Assembly (NCBI GenBank): GCA_040394475.1
Contig: JBEBSD010000087.1
Coordinates: 1 to 23,650, forward strand
Direction: 5' to 3'
Length of the DNA stretch: 23,650 nucleotides
DNA from: JBEBSD01 sp040394475
GTDB lineage: Bacteria > Bacteroidota > Bacteroidia > Cytophagales > Spirosomataceae
The position numbers were made by a program, and so were the translations under genes. Below, in pieces: positions 1 to 8,208 of this stretch. Within the stretch, counting starts at the first letter, position 1. The number at the start of each line of letters is the position of its first letter. The notes below the pieces were generated by a model. The model was not told where the DNA came from. It saw only the letters and a program-made list of their open reading frames with translations, and ran no database searches.

Positions 1-150
1 GGGGAATGGGCGCGCTGCAGGACGAGTGCCCGGTACTATCCGGTGGGTGAGCACGGTCGAACCCAGGGAATGGGCAACTGGCAACGGGGAATGGGCGCGC
101 TATAGGGCGAGTGCTCAGTAGTACCCGATGGGTGAGCAGAGTCGAACCCC
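1..150. repeat. Direct repeat, 85-base period, intergenic
   Basis: Two copies of a roughly 64-base sequence lie at 1-64 and 86-149. Both open with GGGGAATGGGCGCGCT, and both end in a TGAGC..GTCGAACCC element (45-64 and 130-150). A 21-base spacer rich in GGGAATGGGC and GGCAAC separates them. A short run of CGAACCC units follows at 153-176. No gene is visible in 1-215. The copies differ by scattered substitutions, so this is an aged duplication. The TGAGC..GTCGAA core resembles dispersed palindromes that I recall from Bacteroidota and cyanobacterial intergenic DNA; that resemblance is from memory only. Confidence 0.75.
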
Positions 151-195
151 GCAGTCGAACCCCGAACCCCGAACCCAGGACCCTGGCACTACTAC

Positions 196-220
196 GGGAT
201 TTCGACTTCGCTCAATCACC
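196..220. repeat. Inverted copy of the TGAGC..GTCGAA element over the stop codon of the beta-helix gene
   Basis: The plus strand reads TTTCGACTTCGCTCAATCAC at 200-219. Its reverse complement contains TGAGCGAAGTCGAA, the same core seen at 45-64 and 130-150 but in the opposite direction. It overlaps the TGA stop (216-218) of the beta-helix gene. A transcript leaving that gene could therefore fold with the two forward copies. Whether it works as a terminator or is only a mobile palindrome is not decided by the sequence. Confidence 0.5.
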
Positions 221-2018
221 GGTCCCCTCCCTTCCCGTACAATTCCGGATTTTCGGGTGCGGCGAGCTTTACATCTGCGTATTGGGCGGCCTGGTAGTTT
301 TGGTTAGGTGAAACGACTCGCTGCGTTCTCATTTCTCCACCGTTATTATAAATCCGCATGGTCGGGATAGCGTTTTTATGAAGTTTGATGGCGTGGGATT
401 CCCGCGGATTGGTTAAATCCAGAAAATAATTCCGGGTAATTTCCATATTGGCCCCGCCCTCATCTACATAAATACCGGAATTGATACTGTAGCCGCCTCC
501 TATCGTATGCACCCAATTGTCACGGATAGCGGTACCCGGCTGATTGCCTACCAGGTAGATACCGGCGCCATCGGAAAGGTACTTCATCCCGTTTCTTACC
601 TCGTTCCAGGCAATAGTATTGCTATGACAATTCGTTTCTACCAAATCGGCAGCATCGCCCCAGTACCATCCGACGCTGATCCCCGAGTAAGGAAAATCTT
701 CCAGCAGGTTATGATCGATCTGGTTGTTATGGGAATAGCCCACCCATATTCCGACACTGCCTTTGTCGGTGGTACCGAAGTTTTTGAAATGATTGTACCG
801 GACCAGGTTGTGGTGCGATACTTCCCTGGCATCCGTAAAATCCTTATGCAGCGGGTGCCCCTCCCCTGAATAAGCGGGCCGGTAACCGATCTGCACGACA
901 TTGCTTCCGACATCTTCGAAATGATTCCCGACCAGCTGATTCTGGGAACACCCGTTTCCCAGGGCAATCGCTCCTTCCCCCAGCAACTGGAACGTACAGG
1001 CGAGAACCTGGCTGTTCCGGACCCATTCCCATACGAACGCCGCACCGGGAGCATATACCGGCTTATCCCTGGTAGTTCCCCAAAAACCAGCCTGAATTCC
1101 TTTCCGTTCCACCGCCCCCATTTCCCACTCCGTACCTGTGAGCGTAATCCCCTTCAGCGAAATATTCTCCAGAGGTTGCTCCCGGGTGCCGGTCAACCGG
1201 ATCAGCTCATGCAGGACCGGATATTCAATGTGCATGCTGTTCGGATTGTTTTCCGTGAAGAGAAACAACTCTTGCGTCAGGGGATCCAGGAACCATTCGT
1301 TTTCCGTGTCTACAAACAGCAGGGAATTCTCAAAGTGCCCGCGATCGTGCCGGTTGATTTTAGTAGCGCTGCACTCGGGCCCGGGATACTGATTGGTAAA
1401 GACAGCGCTGTTCTGCACGTCAAATCGTTGAACAGACTGCCGGATATAATGCCAGAACCCGGTAATATGCAGTTCAGCTGTTGTAAGCTGCCCGAAGGCT
1501 TCCGGAATACTTTCGGAAAAAACCAGCCGGTTGGCTTCCAGCTGAATCGTATCCGGCTCCAACCAATGTCCTTCGTTCGGATACCGGGAGCGTATCGCCC
1601 TCTTGCCATCAATAAATAACTGATTAAACCGGTGTGCTGCTTTCACTTTCCAGAGCCGTTCACCCGCCTTCGTCCAGTTTCCGGCTACCTGCCGGTTTCC
1701 CGACAGCACCGGCTGTTCTCCAGGATAAGCCTCCAGGGTAAGACTGCTTGCCGCAGTAAGTCCGATCGATGCGGTAATACGCACAGGTTCGGTAAGCCGG
1801 TAGGTTCCCCCTCTCAGAATAATCCGGTAATCGGCGGGCTGTGCGGCTTCTTTTAACCGTTCCAATGCCTTTTCCACGGTTTGAAAAGGTTGCCGGAGGG
1901 TTCCCGGATGCTGATCATTTCCGGTGGGTGCAACATACCAAACGGTCTGCCCCCTGGCATTAACTGCCAGAGCGCCCAGCAAAATGAAGACTACTCCCAC
2001 GATTTTGTATTTTCTCAT
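216..2018 (-). CDS. Secreted right-handed parallel beta-helix protein, possible glycosidase (GH141/GH120-like)
   Basis: A 600-residue exported protein. Residues 1-23 form a signal peptide: basic start, hydrophobic core around VGVVFILLGALAV, small residues before Q24. A YVAPTGND motif (28-35) opens the fold, as in many pectate-lyase-like beta-helix proteins. Residues about 290-545 hold repeated N-x-I/V-x-x-N-x-F/L turns typical of stacked beta-helix coils. An RSRYPN motif (143-148) and two acid-bearing coils (SDGAGIY at 482-488, YVDEGG at 517-522) recall GH141 and GH120 enzymes. D483, D519 and E520 are only candidate catalytic acids. I use the ATG at 2018. An in-frame TTG at 2045 would overlap the upstream stop and place nine residues before the signal peptide. 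It is last in the operon, 23 bases after the symporter gene, which suggests it supplies sugar to that locus. A lyase or a non-catalytic binding protein is not excluded. Confidence 0.8.
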   Translation of the reverse strand: MRKYKIVGVVFILLGALAVNARGQTVWYVAPTGNDQHPGTLRQPFQTVEKALERLKEAAQPADYRIILRGGTYRLTEPVRITASIGLTAASSLTLEAYPGEQPVLSGNRQVAGNWTKAGERLWKVKAAHRFNQLFIDGKRAIRSRYPNEGHWLEPDTIQLEANRLVFSESIPEAFGQLTTAELHITGFWHYIRQSVQRFDVQNSAVFTNQYPGPECSATKINRHDRGHFENSLLFVDTENEWFLDPLTQELFLFTENNPNSMHIEYPVLHELIRLTGTREQPLENISLKGITLTGTEWEMGAVERKGIQAGFWGTTRDKPVYAPGAAFVWEWVRNSQVLACTFQLLGEGAIALGNGCSQNQLVGNHFEDVGSNVVQIGYRPAYSGEGHPLHKDFTDAREVSHHNLVRYNHFKNFGTTDKGSVGIWVGYSHNNQIDHNLLEDFPYSGISVGWYWGDAADLVETNCHSNTIAWNEVRNGMKYLSDGAGIYLVGNQPGTAIRDNWVHTIGGGYSINSGIYVDEGGANMEITRNYFLDLTNPRESHAIKLHKNAIPTMRIYNNGGEMRTQRVVSPNQNYQAAQYADVKLAAPENPELYGKGGDR

Positions 2019-2041
2019 TGCGCTGATAGGATAAATGGATT

Positions 2042-3595
2042 TCAATTAAAATAAATGTATAAACCTGCCATGATCACCGCCAAAGCCGCCCACCCCCATT
2101 TCAGAGATGTCGGCAAAGGATGAGTGCGGTATTCCCTGCGACTGAAAACGGGACGTTCTTCCCCGTCGGTATCCGGCATCCGGTAGGATAAGAGGATCAG
2201 CAACCCGCTCAATGCTGCGAACAAATAGAAAGAAATCATAAAAAAGTTCGGATAGAATGCTTTGCTGGGGTATTGCGACAAGTACAGCACGCTAATCACC
2301 ACACACGGGATATTGCCGATAATCAAGGTATAATATGCCGCAGCAGATGAAATCTTCTTCCAAAAGACTCCCCAGATAAATACCGCCACCAGGGAAGGAC
2401 AGAGGAACGAAAATATAGCGTTTATTTTTTCAAACAGGTTAAATCCTTCCACCCGGTCCAGGCCAACGGCAATTGACATCGCCAGAAAGGCCAGGCCGCC
2501 AATGACCAGACGCCCCGCGGTAACGGACGGAGCTGCCGGTGAATGCCGGAAATTGGGAAGTATGTCCAACGTAAACACCGCACTCCCTGAATTAAACATT
2601 GCGGTGACCGTCCCAACCAGCGCTGCGATAAGTACAGCAATGGCCAACCCGACCAGACCGTGCGGGAGGTACCGGTAAATCATCATCAGAAAAGCATCAT
2701 CCGGCTGATCAAGATCAGGCATCACCACGCGGGCAATAATTCCGGGGAGAATAAACAGCAACGGAACCAGCAATTTCAGGTAACTTAAAAACAATACCCC
2801 TTTCCGGCCTTCGTTCAGGCTTTTACTCCCCAGGGTCGTCTGGACAATGTTCTGGTTGGCGCACCAATACCAAATGGACATAATGGGATAGCCTACAATA
2901 ATCGCCTGCCAGGGATAGTCCGGATCATCGGACGGGCGCAGCAATTTCCAGTAATCCGCATGGAGCGTCCGTTCGAAGATACTCCAGTCCTCTAGTTGCG
3001 TAAGGGCGAGAAAGCCAATGATGCTGCATACGATAATCATAACCACCGACTGAAACGAATCTGTCAGCGCCACCGCTTTCAATCCGCCGGTGATGGTAAA
3101 ACTGACGGAAAACACGGTCATCATCACCACGCATTGCCAGACGGGCATTGCTACCAGCTGGCTCACCAACATGGATCCGGCGTACAGCACTGACCCGGCT
3201 CCGATAGCGATCTGCAAAAAAACGATCCAGGAAAGGGCCTTTCGACACGATTCATTGTAGCGTCTCAGCATAAACTGGGGCATGGTCTGGATATCGTGCT
3301 TCAGGTAATACGGGAGAAAAACCACACTCAGCAATAGCAGGTATAGCCAGGCGAACCATTGAAAATTACAGGCAATCATCCCATAGGTATAGCTCAGCCC
3401 GCAGGCGCTGATAATGTTCAGCGGGCTGATATTGGTCCCGAAGATGGACAAGCCGATCGTCTGCCACTGTAACGATCTCCCGGCCAGAAATAAATCACTG
3501 CTTTTCCGCTGCCTGTTGGTATAGCTTACCCACAGTCCGACCGCGAGCAACACCGCGAGGTAACCTATAATGATGATACGATCCAGATCACTCAT
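2042..3595 (-). CDS. Sodium:solute symporter (SSS family, SGLT-like)
   Basis: A 517-residue inner-membrane protein with about 13-14 hydrophobic segments, the size and layout of the SSS family, which couples Na+ influx to solute uptake. Family landmarks are the SSDLFLAGR motif after the first helix (32-40), WYWCANQNIVQ (242-252, matching the SGLT WYWC.DQ..VQ signature) and NSGSAVFTLD (335-344) in the helix that carries the second sodium site. The sodium-site pair that is Ser-Ser in the characterised vSGLT appears to be G328-T329 here. The context of SusCD, a beta-helix protein and sugar-type enzymes suggests a mono- or oligosaccharide substrate. Its first 8 bases overlap the end of the FAD oxidoreductase gene, indicating translational coupling. 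The gene starts at ATG 3595. Confidence 0.9.
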   Translation of the reverse strand: MSDLDRIIIIGYLAVLLAVGLWVSYTNRQRKSSDLFLAGRSLQWQTIGLSIFGTNISPLNIISACGLSYTYGMIACNFQWFAWLYLLLLSVVFLPYYLKHDIQTMPQFMLRRYNESCRKALSWIVFLQIAIGAGSVLYAGSMLVSQLVAMPVWQCVVMMTVFSVSFTITGGLKAVALTDSFQSVVMIIVCSIIGFLALTQLEDWSIFERTLHADYWKLLRPSDDPDYPWQAIIVGYPIMSIWYWCANQNIVQTTLGSKSLNEGRKGVLFLSYLKLLVPLLFILPGIIARVVMPDLDQPDDAFLMMIYRYLPHGLVGLAIAVLIAALVGTVTAMFNSGSAVFTLDILPNFRHSPAAPSVTAGRLVIGGLAFLAMSIAVGLDRVEGFNLFEKINAIFSFLCPSLVAVFIWGVFWKKISSAAAYYTLIIGNIPCVVISVLYLSQYPSKAFYPNFFMISFYLFAALSGLLILLSYRMPDTDGEERPVFSRREYRTHPLPTSLKWGWAALAVIMAGLYIYFN

Positions 3596-5045
3596 TTTCC
3601 AGGTGTTCCTTTAGTGCTGCAGTCATCGGATATTCCAGCTGAACATGCTGCTTCCTCAACGCATTCCGCAGCTTACCGGGTGCTACCTGCGGGAGCGGCA
3701 CGTTTTCTGTTACGGACAGCCAGGCGGCGGTACCGGCGGCCTGCCCCAGTTGCATCATCGTCCGCGACAAGCGGCAACTGGAAGCGGCCAGTGAACTGAA
3801 ACCGGCGGCACGCGAAGCAATTAAAACATTCGGATACCCTTTGGGCAGCAGGCACCGGTAGGGGATGCTATACGGTTCTTCCAGCTCCCTGCACCCTGCC
3901 CTCCCGGTACTGTTGCCATGAGTATCCATGGGATGGTCTGCAAGCGCAATACCATCCGGATGGAGCTGCCGGGATAACCCGGCCAGCAAATCGTGTTGCG
4001 TCAGTACATATTCCGTAACAACCCTCCGGCCTTCCCGCACTCCCAACGCCGGCGCCATCCCGACCATCCGGTACCCGGCATACGGAGGATATTCCCGTTT
4101 CATCCATTCAAAATGCGCCAGTACCCGTTTCCGGCATTCTTCATAGGCGGCCGCATAGGAGCGGTATCCCATAAACTCATCTCCTTCCATGGTAGGCAGC
4201 ATGTTTACATTGAAATCGCCATTGGGGTACTCTACCATACTCGCCGGTGGAAATGACCCGGCCCACCAGCAGTCGGCGGGCAGCGCCCGGTCCGGAGTCT
4301 CTCCTGCAAGTGCCCCCAAGCCGATCCGGTAAATCAGGGACACCCCGTTAATTCGCGCTGAAGCGGTCTCCGGGGCATCCGGCTCGTTAAAAACCGCCCG
4401 GCTTTCCTGTCCGAAAAGCATGCGGCATCCCAGCTCCCGGCACAAACTTCCGTTGTCGGTCCCATCGATGTAACACTGTCCCCGGACTTCCCGGCCATTG
4501 TGCAGGATCAGGGAGGCTATCCGGCCGTTTTCAGTCTTCACACCGACAAAGGCCGACGCCTTCCCTACCGTCACGTTCCCGGTTTCTGCCAGCATTTCTT
4601 CTATAACCTCCTGGTAATGAACCGGCTCAAACGGCACGCCATGCCAATGCTTCCGGGCAAATGACTCATTGGCTATTCCGGTACCGGACCCGTGCCGGAG
4701 CAAGGAATCCGTATACCGGAGTCGCTTATCGATTACCAGCTCGGCGCCCGGATGCAAAGGGTATTCTCCCCGCTTTGACTGCCAGTTCCGATGGCGCTCG
4801 AAGCGGTATATTCCGACAGCATCCGGGCGCCGCTTTAGGCGCCGGTAGATATCGAAAGGGATCCCGGTCCCTCCCACTCCCATTTCCCAGACAGATACCC
4901 CGCTCTGAGCGGCATTTCCTCCGATGAACGCTTGCTTCTCCAGCAATAATACACGAAGTCCCAGCCGGCCTGCCGCAAGCGCCGCGCCGATCCCCCCGCT
5001 TCCGGCTCCCACCACGATCAGATCATATGTAAGGGTTTCCTTCAT
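3588..5045 (-). CDS. FAD-dependent oxidoreductase (FAD_oxidored family)
   Basis: A 485-residue flavoprotein. The N-terminus carries the dinucleotide-binding fold: VVGAGSGG (11-18) with G13, G15 and G18, and E36 at the end of the second strand to hold the ribose of FAD. IGGNAAQSG (41-49) follows, as in the PF12831 family. A second flavin-contact motif, YIDGTDNGSLCRELG, lies in the middle of the protein. No signal peptide is present, so it should act in the cytoplasm. The start is set at ATG 5045, two bases after the SDR stop. A longer reading from ATG 5123 would run backwards into the SDR gene and puts 26 unrelated residues before the FAD fold. The substrate is unknown; this family is frequent near sugar-uptake loci, and its pairing with an SDR and a TIM-barrel isomerase suggests oxidation of a sugar or sugar acid. 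Confidence 0.85.
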   Translation of the reverse strand: MKETLTYDLIVVGAGSGGIGAALAAGRLGLRVLLLEKQAFIGGNAAQSGVSVWEMGVGGTGIPFDIYRRLKRRPDAVGIYRFERHRNWQSKRGEYPLHPGAELVIDKRLRYTDSLLRHGSGTGIANESFARKHWHGVPFEPVHYQEVIEEMLAETGNVTVGKASAFVGVKTENGRIASLILHNGREVRGQCYIDGTDNGSLCRELGCRMLFGQESRAVFNEPDAPETASARINGVSLIYRIGLGALAGETPDRALPADCWWAGSFPPASMVEYPNGDFNVNMLPTMEGDEFMGYRSYAAAYEECRKRVLAHFEWMKREYPPYAGYRMVGMAPALGVREGRRVVTEYVLTQHDLLAGLSRQLHPDGIALADHPMDTHGNSTGRAGCRELEEPYSIPYRCLLPKGYPNVLIASRAAGFSSLAASSCRLSRTMMQLGQAAGTAAWLSVTENVPLPQVAPGKLRNALRKQHVQLEYPMTAALKEHLENE

Positions 5046-5047
5046 TA

Positions 5048-5776
5048 TCAGAAAGGCGTTATTTCCTGTACAAGCGGCAGCAAAGTTACCTCGGGCATTA
5101 CCAGGTGCGCCGGCAGGCTGCATATGCTGACGACTACGTTTCCGATATCAGCGGGACTTATCATGCAGGATGTGACTTCAGGAGACGCTGCCGGAAGGCT
5201 GGCGTTCTCCTGGAAACCGGTTGCTCCCCAGGAAGGTATCAGCACGGTAGCCCGCACATTGTACGGGCGCATCTCGACATAGAGCGAGCGTGTAAACTGG
5301 TTTAAACCTGCTTTTGCGGCCGCGTAGATGCCCCACCCTTCCCAGGCCTGCACCGCGCAGACCGAGGAAATATTGATAATGGTACCGCTTTGCTGCCTGG
5401 CCATCCACCGGGCGGCGCGCTGACTTCCCAAAATAGCGCTGGTCAGGTTTACCTGAATACTGGCTGCAATCGCTTCATCCGTCTGGCTGACAATGGGTGC
5501 AATAGCGATGCCCCCGCCCGCATTATTGACCAGGACATCCAGCCTGCCCGACTCGCTGCGGATTGCTTCCATAACCCGGTCCCAATCTCCGGGACTCGTC
5601 GCATCCGCAACGATCCCTCTTGCTCCAATGCGCTGCGCAACTTCATCCAGTTTAACCTTATTGCGCGCCGTTATCCACACGGCATACCCCTGTGCGGTCA
5701 GGGCTTCGGCTATCCCTGCTCCAAACCCACCGGAAGCACCGGTTACCAAAGCGACCTTCTTCGTTAATTCACTCAT
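5048..5776 (-). CDS. Short-chain dehydrogenase/reductase (classical SDR)
   Basis: A 242-residue classical SDR with every expected motif: the cofactor loop TGASGGFG (12-19), NNAG (84-87), N110, S138 in INISS, and Y151-x-x-x-K155. Together these form the N-S-Y-K catalytic set. The second strand ends in TARN (36-39) with Arg and no Asp, which usually points to NADP(H) rather than NAD(H). The protein is cytoplasmic and probably interconverts a hydroxyl and a ketone on a sugar-derived molecule. It is separated from the isomerase gene upstream by 46 bases and from the FAD oxidoreductase start by only 2, so these two redox genes are tightly linked. The exact substrate cannot be told from the sequence; fatty-acid-type SDRs share the same motifs, but the context favours carbohydrate. 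Confidence 0.9.
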   Translation of the reverse strand: MSELTKKVALVTGASGGFGAGIAEALTAQGYAVWITARNKVKLDEVAQRIGARGIVADATSPGDWDRVMEAIRSESGRLDVLVNNAGGGIAIAPIVSQTDEAIAASIQVNLTSAILGSQRAARWMARQQSGTIINISSVCAVQAWEGWGIYAAAKAGLNQFTRSLYVEMRPYNVRATVLIPSWGATGFQENASLPAASPEVTSCMISPADIGNVVVSICSLPAHLVMPEVTLLPLVQEITPF

Positions 5777-5822
5777 TCGTGTTAATCAGTTAATCAATCA
5801 TGCAGTGCATACGACTGCTGTG

Positions 5823-6674
5823 TTAAACAAAACTTAAAGTAAAACCAGTCTTTTTCAGATAATGGAGACTCCTGGAAATTCCCGCTTCCAGATCCTCCAG
5901 GGGCTCATACTCGATCAGATACGTCCCGTCGAACTTCATTTCCGATAGCAGCACGCCGTAATCGAGGTCATCGTCTCCGGGGGCCGCTGCCGTCCAGCCG
6001 CCGTCCTTTCTTTTCCAATCTTTTAAATGACAGTAATTTATCCGATGATTCAACAAATCCAGGCCATATTTTTTGTCATCCGGACGAACGGCCTTCATAT
6101 TGCCCGGGTCATAATTAAAGCCGATCGTTTCCGGTAAATCCCGAAGCAATCTTGCCAGAAAATGAGGATCTGTCGAAATCGTATTGTGATGAAAAGCGAC
6201 ATCCGCTTTCCACTCAATCCGGCCATGTGTTTCGATGCTGATCAGGATACCTGCCTGTGAACAACGTTCCTCACAAACGTTAAAGGCAGTCAGCACCTGT
6301 TGATACAGACGTTCGGTTATCGCTTCTGCGGGTGTAAACCCTGCAAAAAAACGCAGGTGGGTACTCTGCAGCTTTTCTGCGATTTGAATGGCCTTTTCAA
6401 CCTGTGCCATCATTTGGCGATGCTTGTCCCTGTCGGTAAAGGTAAAATCACTCTCGATAGTAGCAAAGGGTATCCGGATCCCCTGCTCTTCGGCCAATAA
6501 TCTGATCTGCCCGAGCGCTTCGCCGGACGTAGCCAGCGGGATAGCGGGTAAAAACTCGTCGCCGATACCTACTTCCAGGGTAGCAAACCCGAACCTCCGG
6601 CAAATTTCAAAATGGTCTTCCAGCGGCTTTTCACGGAACCCCCACCAGCCGCATCCTACTTTTAGTACTTTCAT
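5823..6674 (-). CDS. Sugar phosphate isomerase/epimerase-type TIM barrel
   Basis: A 283-residue protein of the xylose-isomerase-like TIM-barrel superfamily (AP endonuclease 2 family, PF01261). The four usual divalent-metal ligands can be placed at the ends of barrel strands: E148 in SIETHGR, D189 in NYDPGN, H216 in YCHLKDW, and E255 (or E257) in LIEYE. No export signal is seen, so the enzyme is cytoplasmic. Members isomerise, epimerise or dehydrate keto- and aldo-sugars, inositols and 3-keto sugars. The gene lies 39 bases after susD and 46 before the SDR gene, so it belongs to the same transcript and probably acts on the same intermediate as the two oxidoreductases. The name 'sugar phosphate isomerase' is the family label; no kinase gene is seen nearby, so the substrate may not be phosphorylated. 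Confidence 0.85.
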   Translation of the reverse strand: MKVLKVGCGWWGFREKPLEDHFEICRRFGFATLEVGIGDEFLPAIPLATSGEALGQIRLLAEEQGIRIPFATIESDFTFTDRDKHRQMMAQVEKAIQIAEKLQSTHLRFFAGFTPAEAITERLYQQVLTAFNVCEERCSQAGILISIETHGRIEWKADVAFHHNTISTDPHFLARLLRDLPETIGFNYDPGNMKAVRPDDKKYGLDLLNHRINYCHLKDWKRKDGGWTAAAPGDDDLDYGVLLSEMKFDGTYLIEYEPLEDLEAGISRSLHYLKKTGFTLSFV

Positions 6675-6713
6675 GCGCAGTTTTGACAGTTAATGCTCTT
6701 GAATTTGCCGGTT

Positions 6714-8177
6714 TTACATCGGATAGCCCGGATTTTGCGTCAAAGCCGGATTCGCCTGAATCTCCAGCAACGGGATCGGAAACAAAGTATGCCGGTCTTC
6801 GGCATTCCGCCCGCCGGCTTTCATTACCTCGACAAACCTTCCGGTCCTCAGCAGGTCCCACCGGTGGTGGCCCTCAAAACACAGCTCCATCCGCCGTTCT
6901 TCCCAAATGGCTTGGCGTAGTTCCTCCTGTGTTAGTCCACTCAGGTCCGGCAGCAGCGCCGTCTCATCCGCTGCTGCGGCATTGTTCCCGTTCCTTGCCC
7001 GGTGCCTGATTTGATTGACAGCGTCAAATGCTGCTGCTGTCGGTCCGTTCAATTCATTTTCCGCTTCAGCGAAGAGCAGCAGCACTTCGGCGTAGCGTAT
7101 GAGCATCCAGTTCGCATCTCCTCCCTGTGACAGGCCAAAGGCCGGGTCCCAGTACTTCATACAAGCCGGGCCGGCCTGTGCTTTCCCTTTGGCAGTAATT
7201 TCAGGATAGTAACTGCTGGGAAAGGAATCTACCAGGGTAATGCGTTTACGGTAGTGATCCGGCACCGCATTATAAAACGCCCTTTCCGCAGCTATTGACG
7301 TGCCGGCAATAGCGCCGTTCAGCAGGATATTGGGGTTCCGGGAGGCAAATTGCGACGTAAAAGCACTGCCTCCGCCACGGCTGTTACCGGATTTGAACTG
7401 GACCGAAAAAATATGTTCCCTTCCGTTCTTGTTCTGAACCTTAAAAACATCCTTCATGTCCGGAAACAAACTGTACCCGGCAGTCGTGATTACAGCCTCT
7501 GCTTTATCCCTGGCATTTTTCCATTCACCCCTGGTCAGATATACCTTTGCCAGCATTGCCTGTGCGGCTCCCCTGGCGGCGCGTCCTGCATCGCTCGCCG
7601 GATACGTAGCCGGAAGTATGTTTTCCGCAGCAGCCAGGTCCTCCACGATCAGTGCATAGACGGCATCCACGGGTGCCCGCGGCAAACGGTTGTTGGCATC
7701 ATCCAGGGTCGGCGTTGTCAATAAGGGCACCTCGCCAAAAGCACGAACCAAATCAAAATAGAACAATGCTCTCAGAAAACGCACTTCGGCCACGTAGCGG
7801 TTTCTGAGCGTTTCATCCATGGAAATAAGCGGAATCTGCTGCAGGGCCAGATTGGCATAATTAATCCCCCGGTAATTCAGGCTCCAGAACTCCCGGAAGA
7901 CCGGGTCGGCGGCCGAATAATCCATCACGTCGAGCCCGCCGCTCAGCTCCCCTCTGTTGGCCACTTCTGTGGCAACATCGCCGAAGTACCAGGCCGTACT
8001 TCCATAATTTCCGCTCAGAACAGCATAAACGGCATTAACGCCGGCCTGCGCGTCTGCCGCGGTTTTGTAAAAGTTCTCGCTGCTAATTGCCGAAAGCGGC
8101 TGTTCTTGTAAAAAATTCTCACAGGCGGCAGCCATCAATAGCGTACTCAGGCCTGCTATTACAGTTATTCGTTTCAT
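6714..8177 (-). CDS. SusD/RagB-family nutrient-binding outer-membrane lipoprotein (left-hand locus)
   Basis: A 487-residue surface lipoprotein. Residues 1-18 (MKRITVIAGLSTLLMAAA) form a lipoprotein signal peptide with C19 as the lipidated residue. SusD family landmarks are FYKTAADAQAGVNAVY near the N-terminus, RYAEVLLLFAEAENE (361-375), the ERRMELCFEGHHRWDLLRTG stretch (427-446) and the closing LFPIP...NPALTQNPGY. It acts as the hinged lid over the SusC channel and binds the glycan. The start at ATG 8177 is fixed by the lipoprotein signal and by an AAGGAG ribosome-binding site 7 bases upstream. A longer reading from 8261 would overlap the end of susC. The susC stop lies 31 bases upstream, exactly the same gap as in the other SusCD pair. 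Confidence 0.95.
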   Translation of the reverse strand: MKRITVIAGLSTLLMAAACENFLQEQPLSAISSENFYKTAADAQAGVNAVYAVLSGNYGSTAWYFGDVATEVANRGELSGGLDVMDYSAADPVFREFWSLNYRGINYANLALQQIPLISMDETLRNRYVAEVRFLRALFYFDLVRAFGEVPLLTTPTLDDANNRLPRAPVDAVYALIVEDLAAAENILPATYPASDAGRAARGAAQAMLAKVYLTRGEWKNARDKAEAVITTAGYSLFPDMKDVFKVQNKNGREHIFSVQFKSGNSRGGGSAFTSQFASRNPNILLNGAIAGTSIAAERAFYNAVPDHYRKRITLVDSFPSSYYPEITAKGKAQAGPACMKYWDPAFGLSQGGDANWMLIRYAEVLLLFAEAENELNGPTAAAFDAVNQIRHRARNGNNAAAADETALLPDLSGLTQEELRQAIWEERRMELCFEGHHRWDLLRTGRFVEVMKAGGRNAEDRHTLFPIPLLEIQANPALTQNPGYPM

Positions 8178-8184
8178 TTCGTTG

Positions 8185-8190
8185 CTCCTT
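8185..8190 (-). promoter_or_regulatory. AAGGAG ribosome-binding site of susD (left-hand locus)
   Basis: The minus strand reads AAGGAG, then 7 bases, then ATG at 8177. A good Shine-Dalgarno match is uncommon in Bacteroidota, which mostly use AT-rich leaders. No equally good match is seen before the other starts I examined. It fixes the susD start and may raise SusD output relative to SusC. Confidence 0.6.
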
Positions 8191-8208
8191 TTAGAAAATA
8201 AACACTTC

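Noticed and set aside
216..2018. PL6-type alginate lyase for the beta-helix protein
   Set aside because: The SDR and isomerase neighbours made this tempting, but I could not find the Lys/Arg catalytic pattern of PL6, and the RSRYPN and SDGAGIY motifs fit the GH141/GH120-like group better.
5046..5123. Longer N-terminus for the FAD oxidoreductase
   Set aside because: It would add 26 residues encoded antisense-free but inside the SDR gene, ahead of a complete FAD-binding fold; ATG 5045 follows the SDR stop by two bases.
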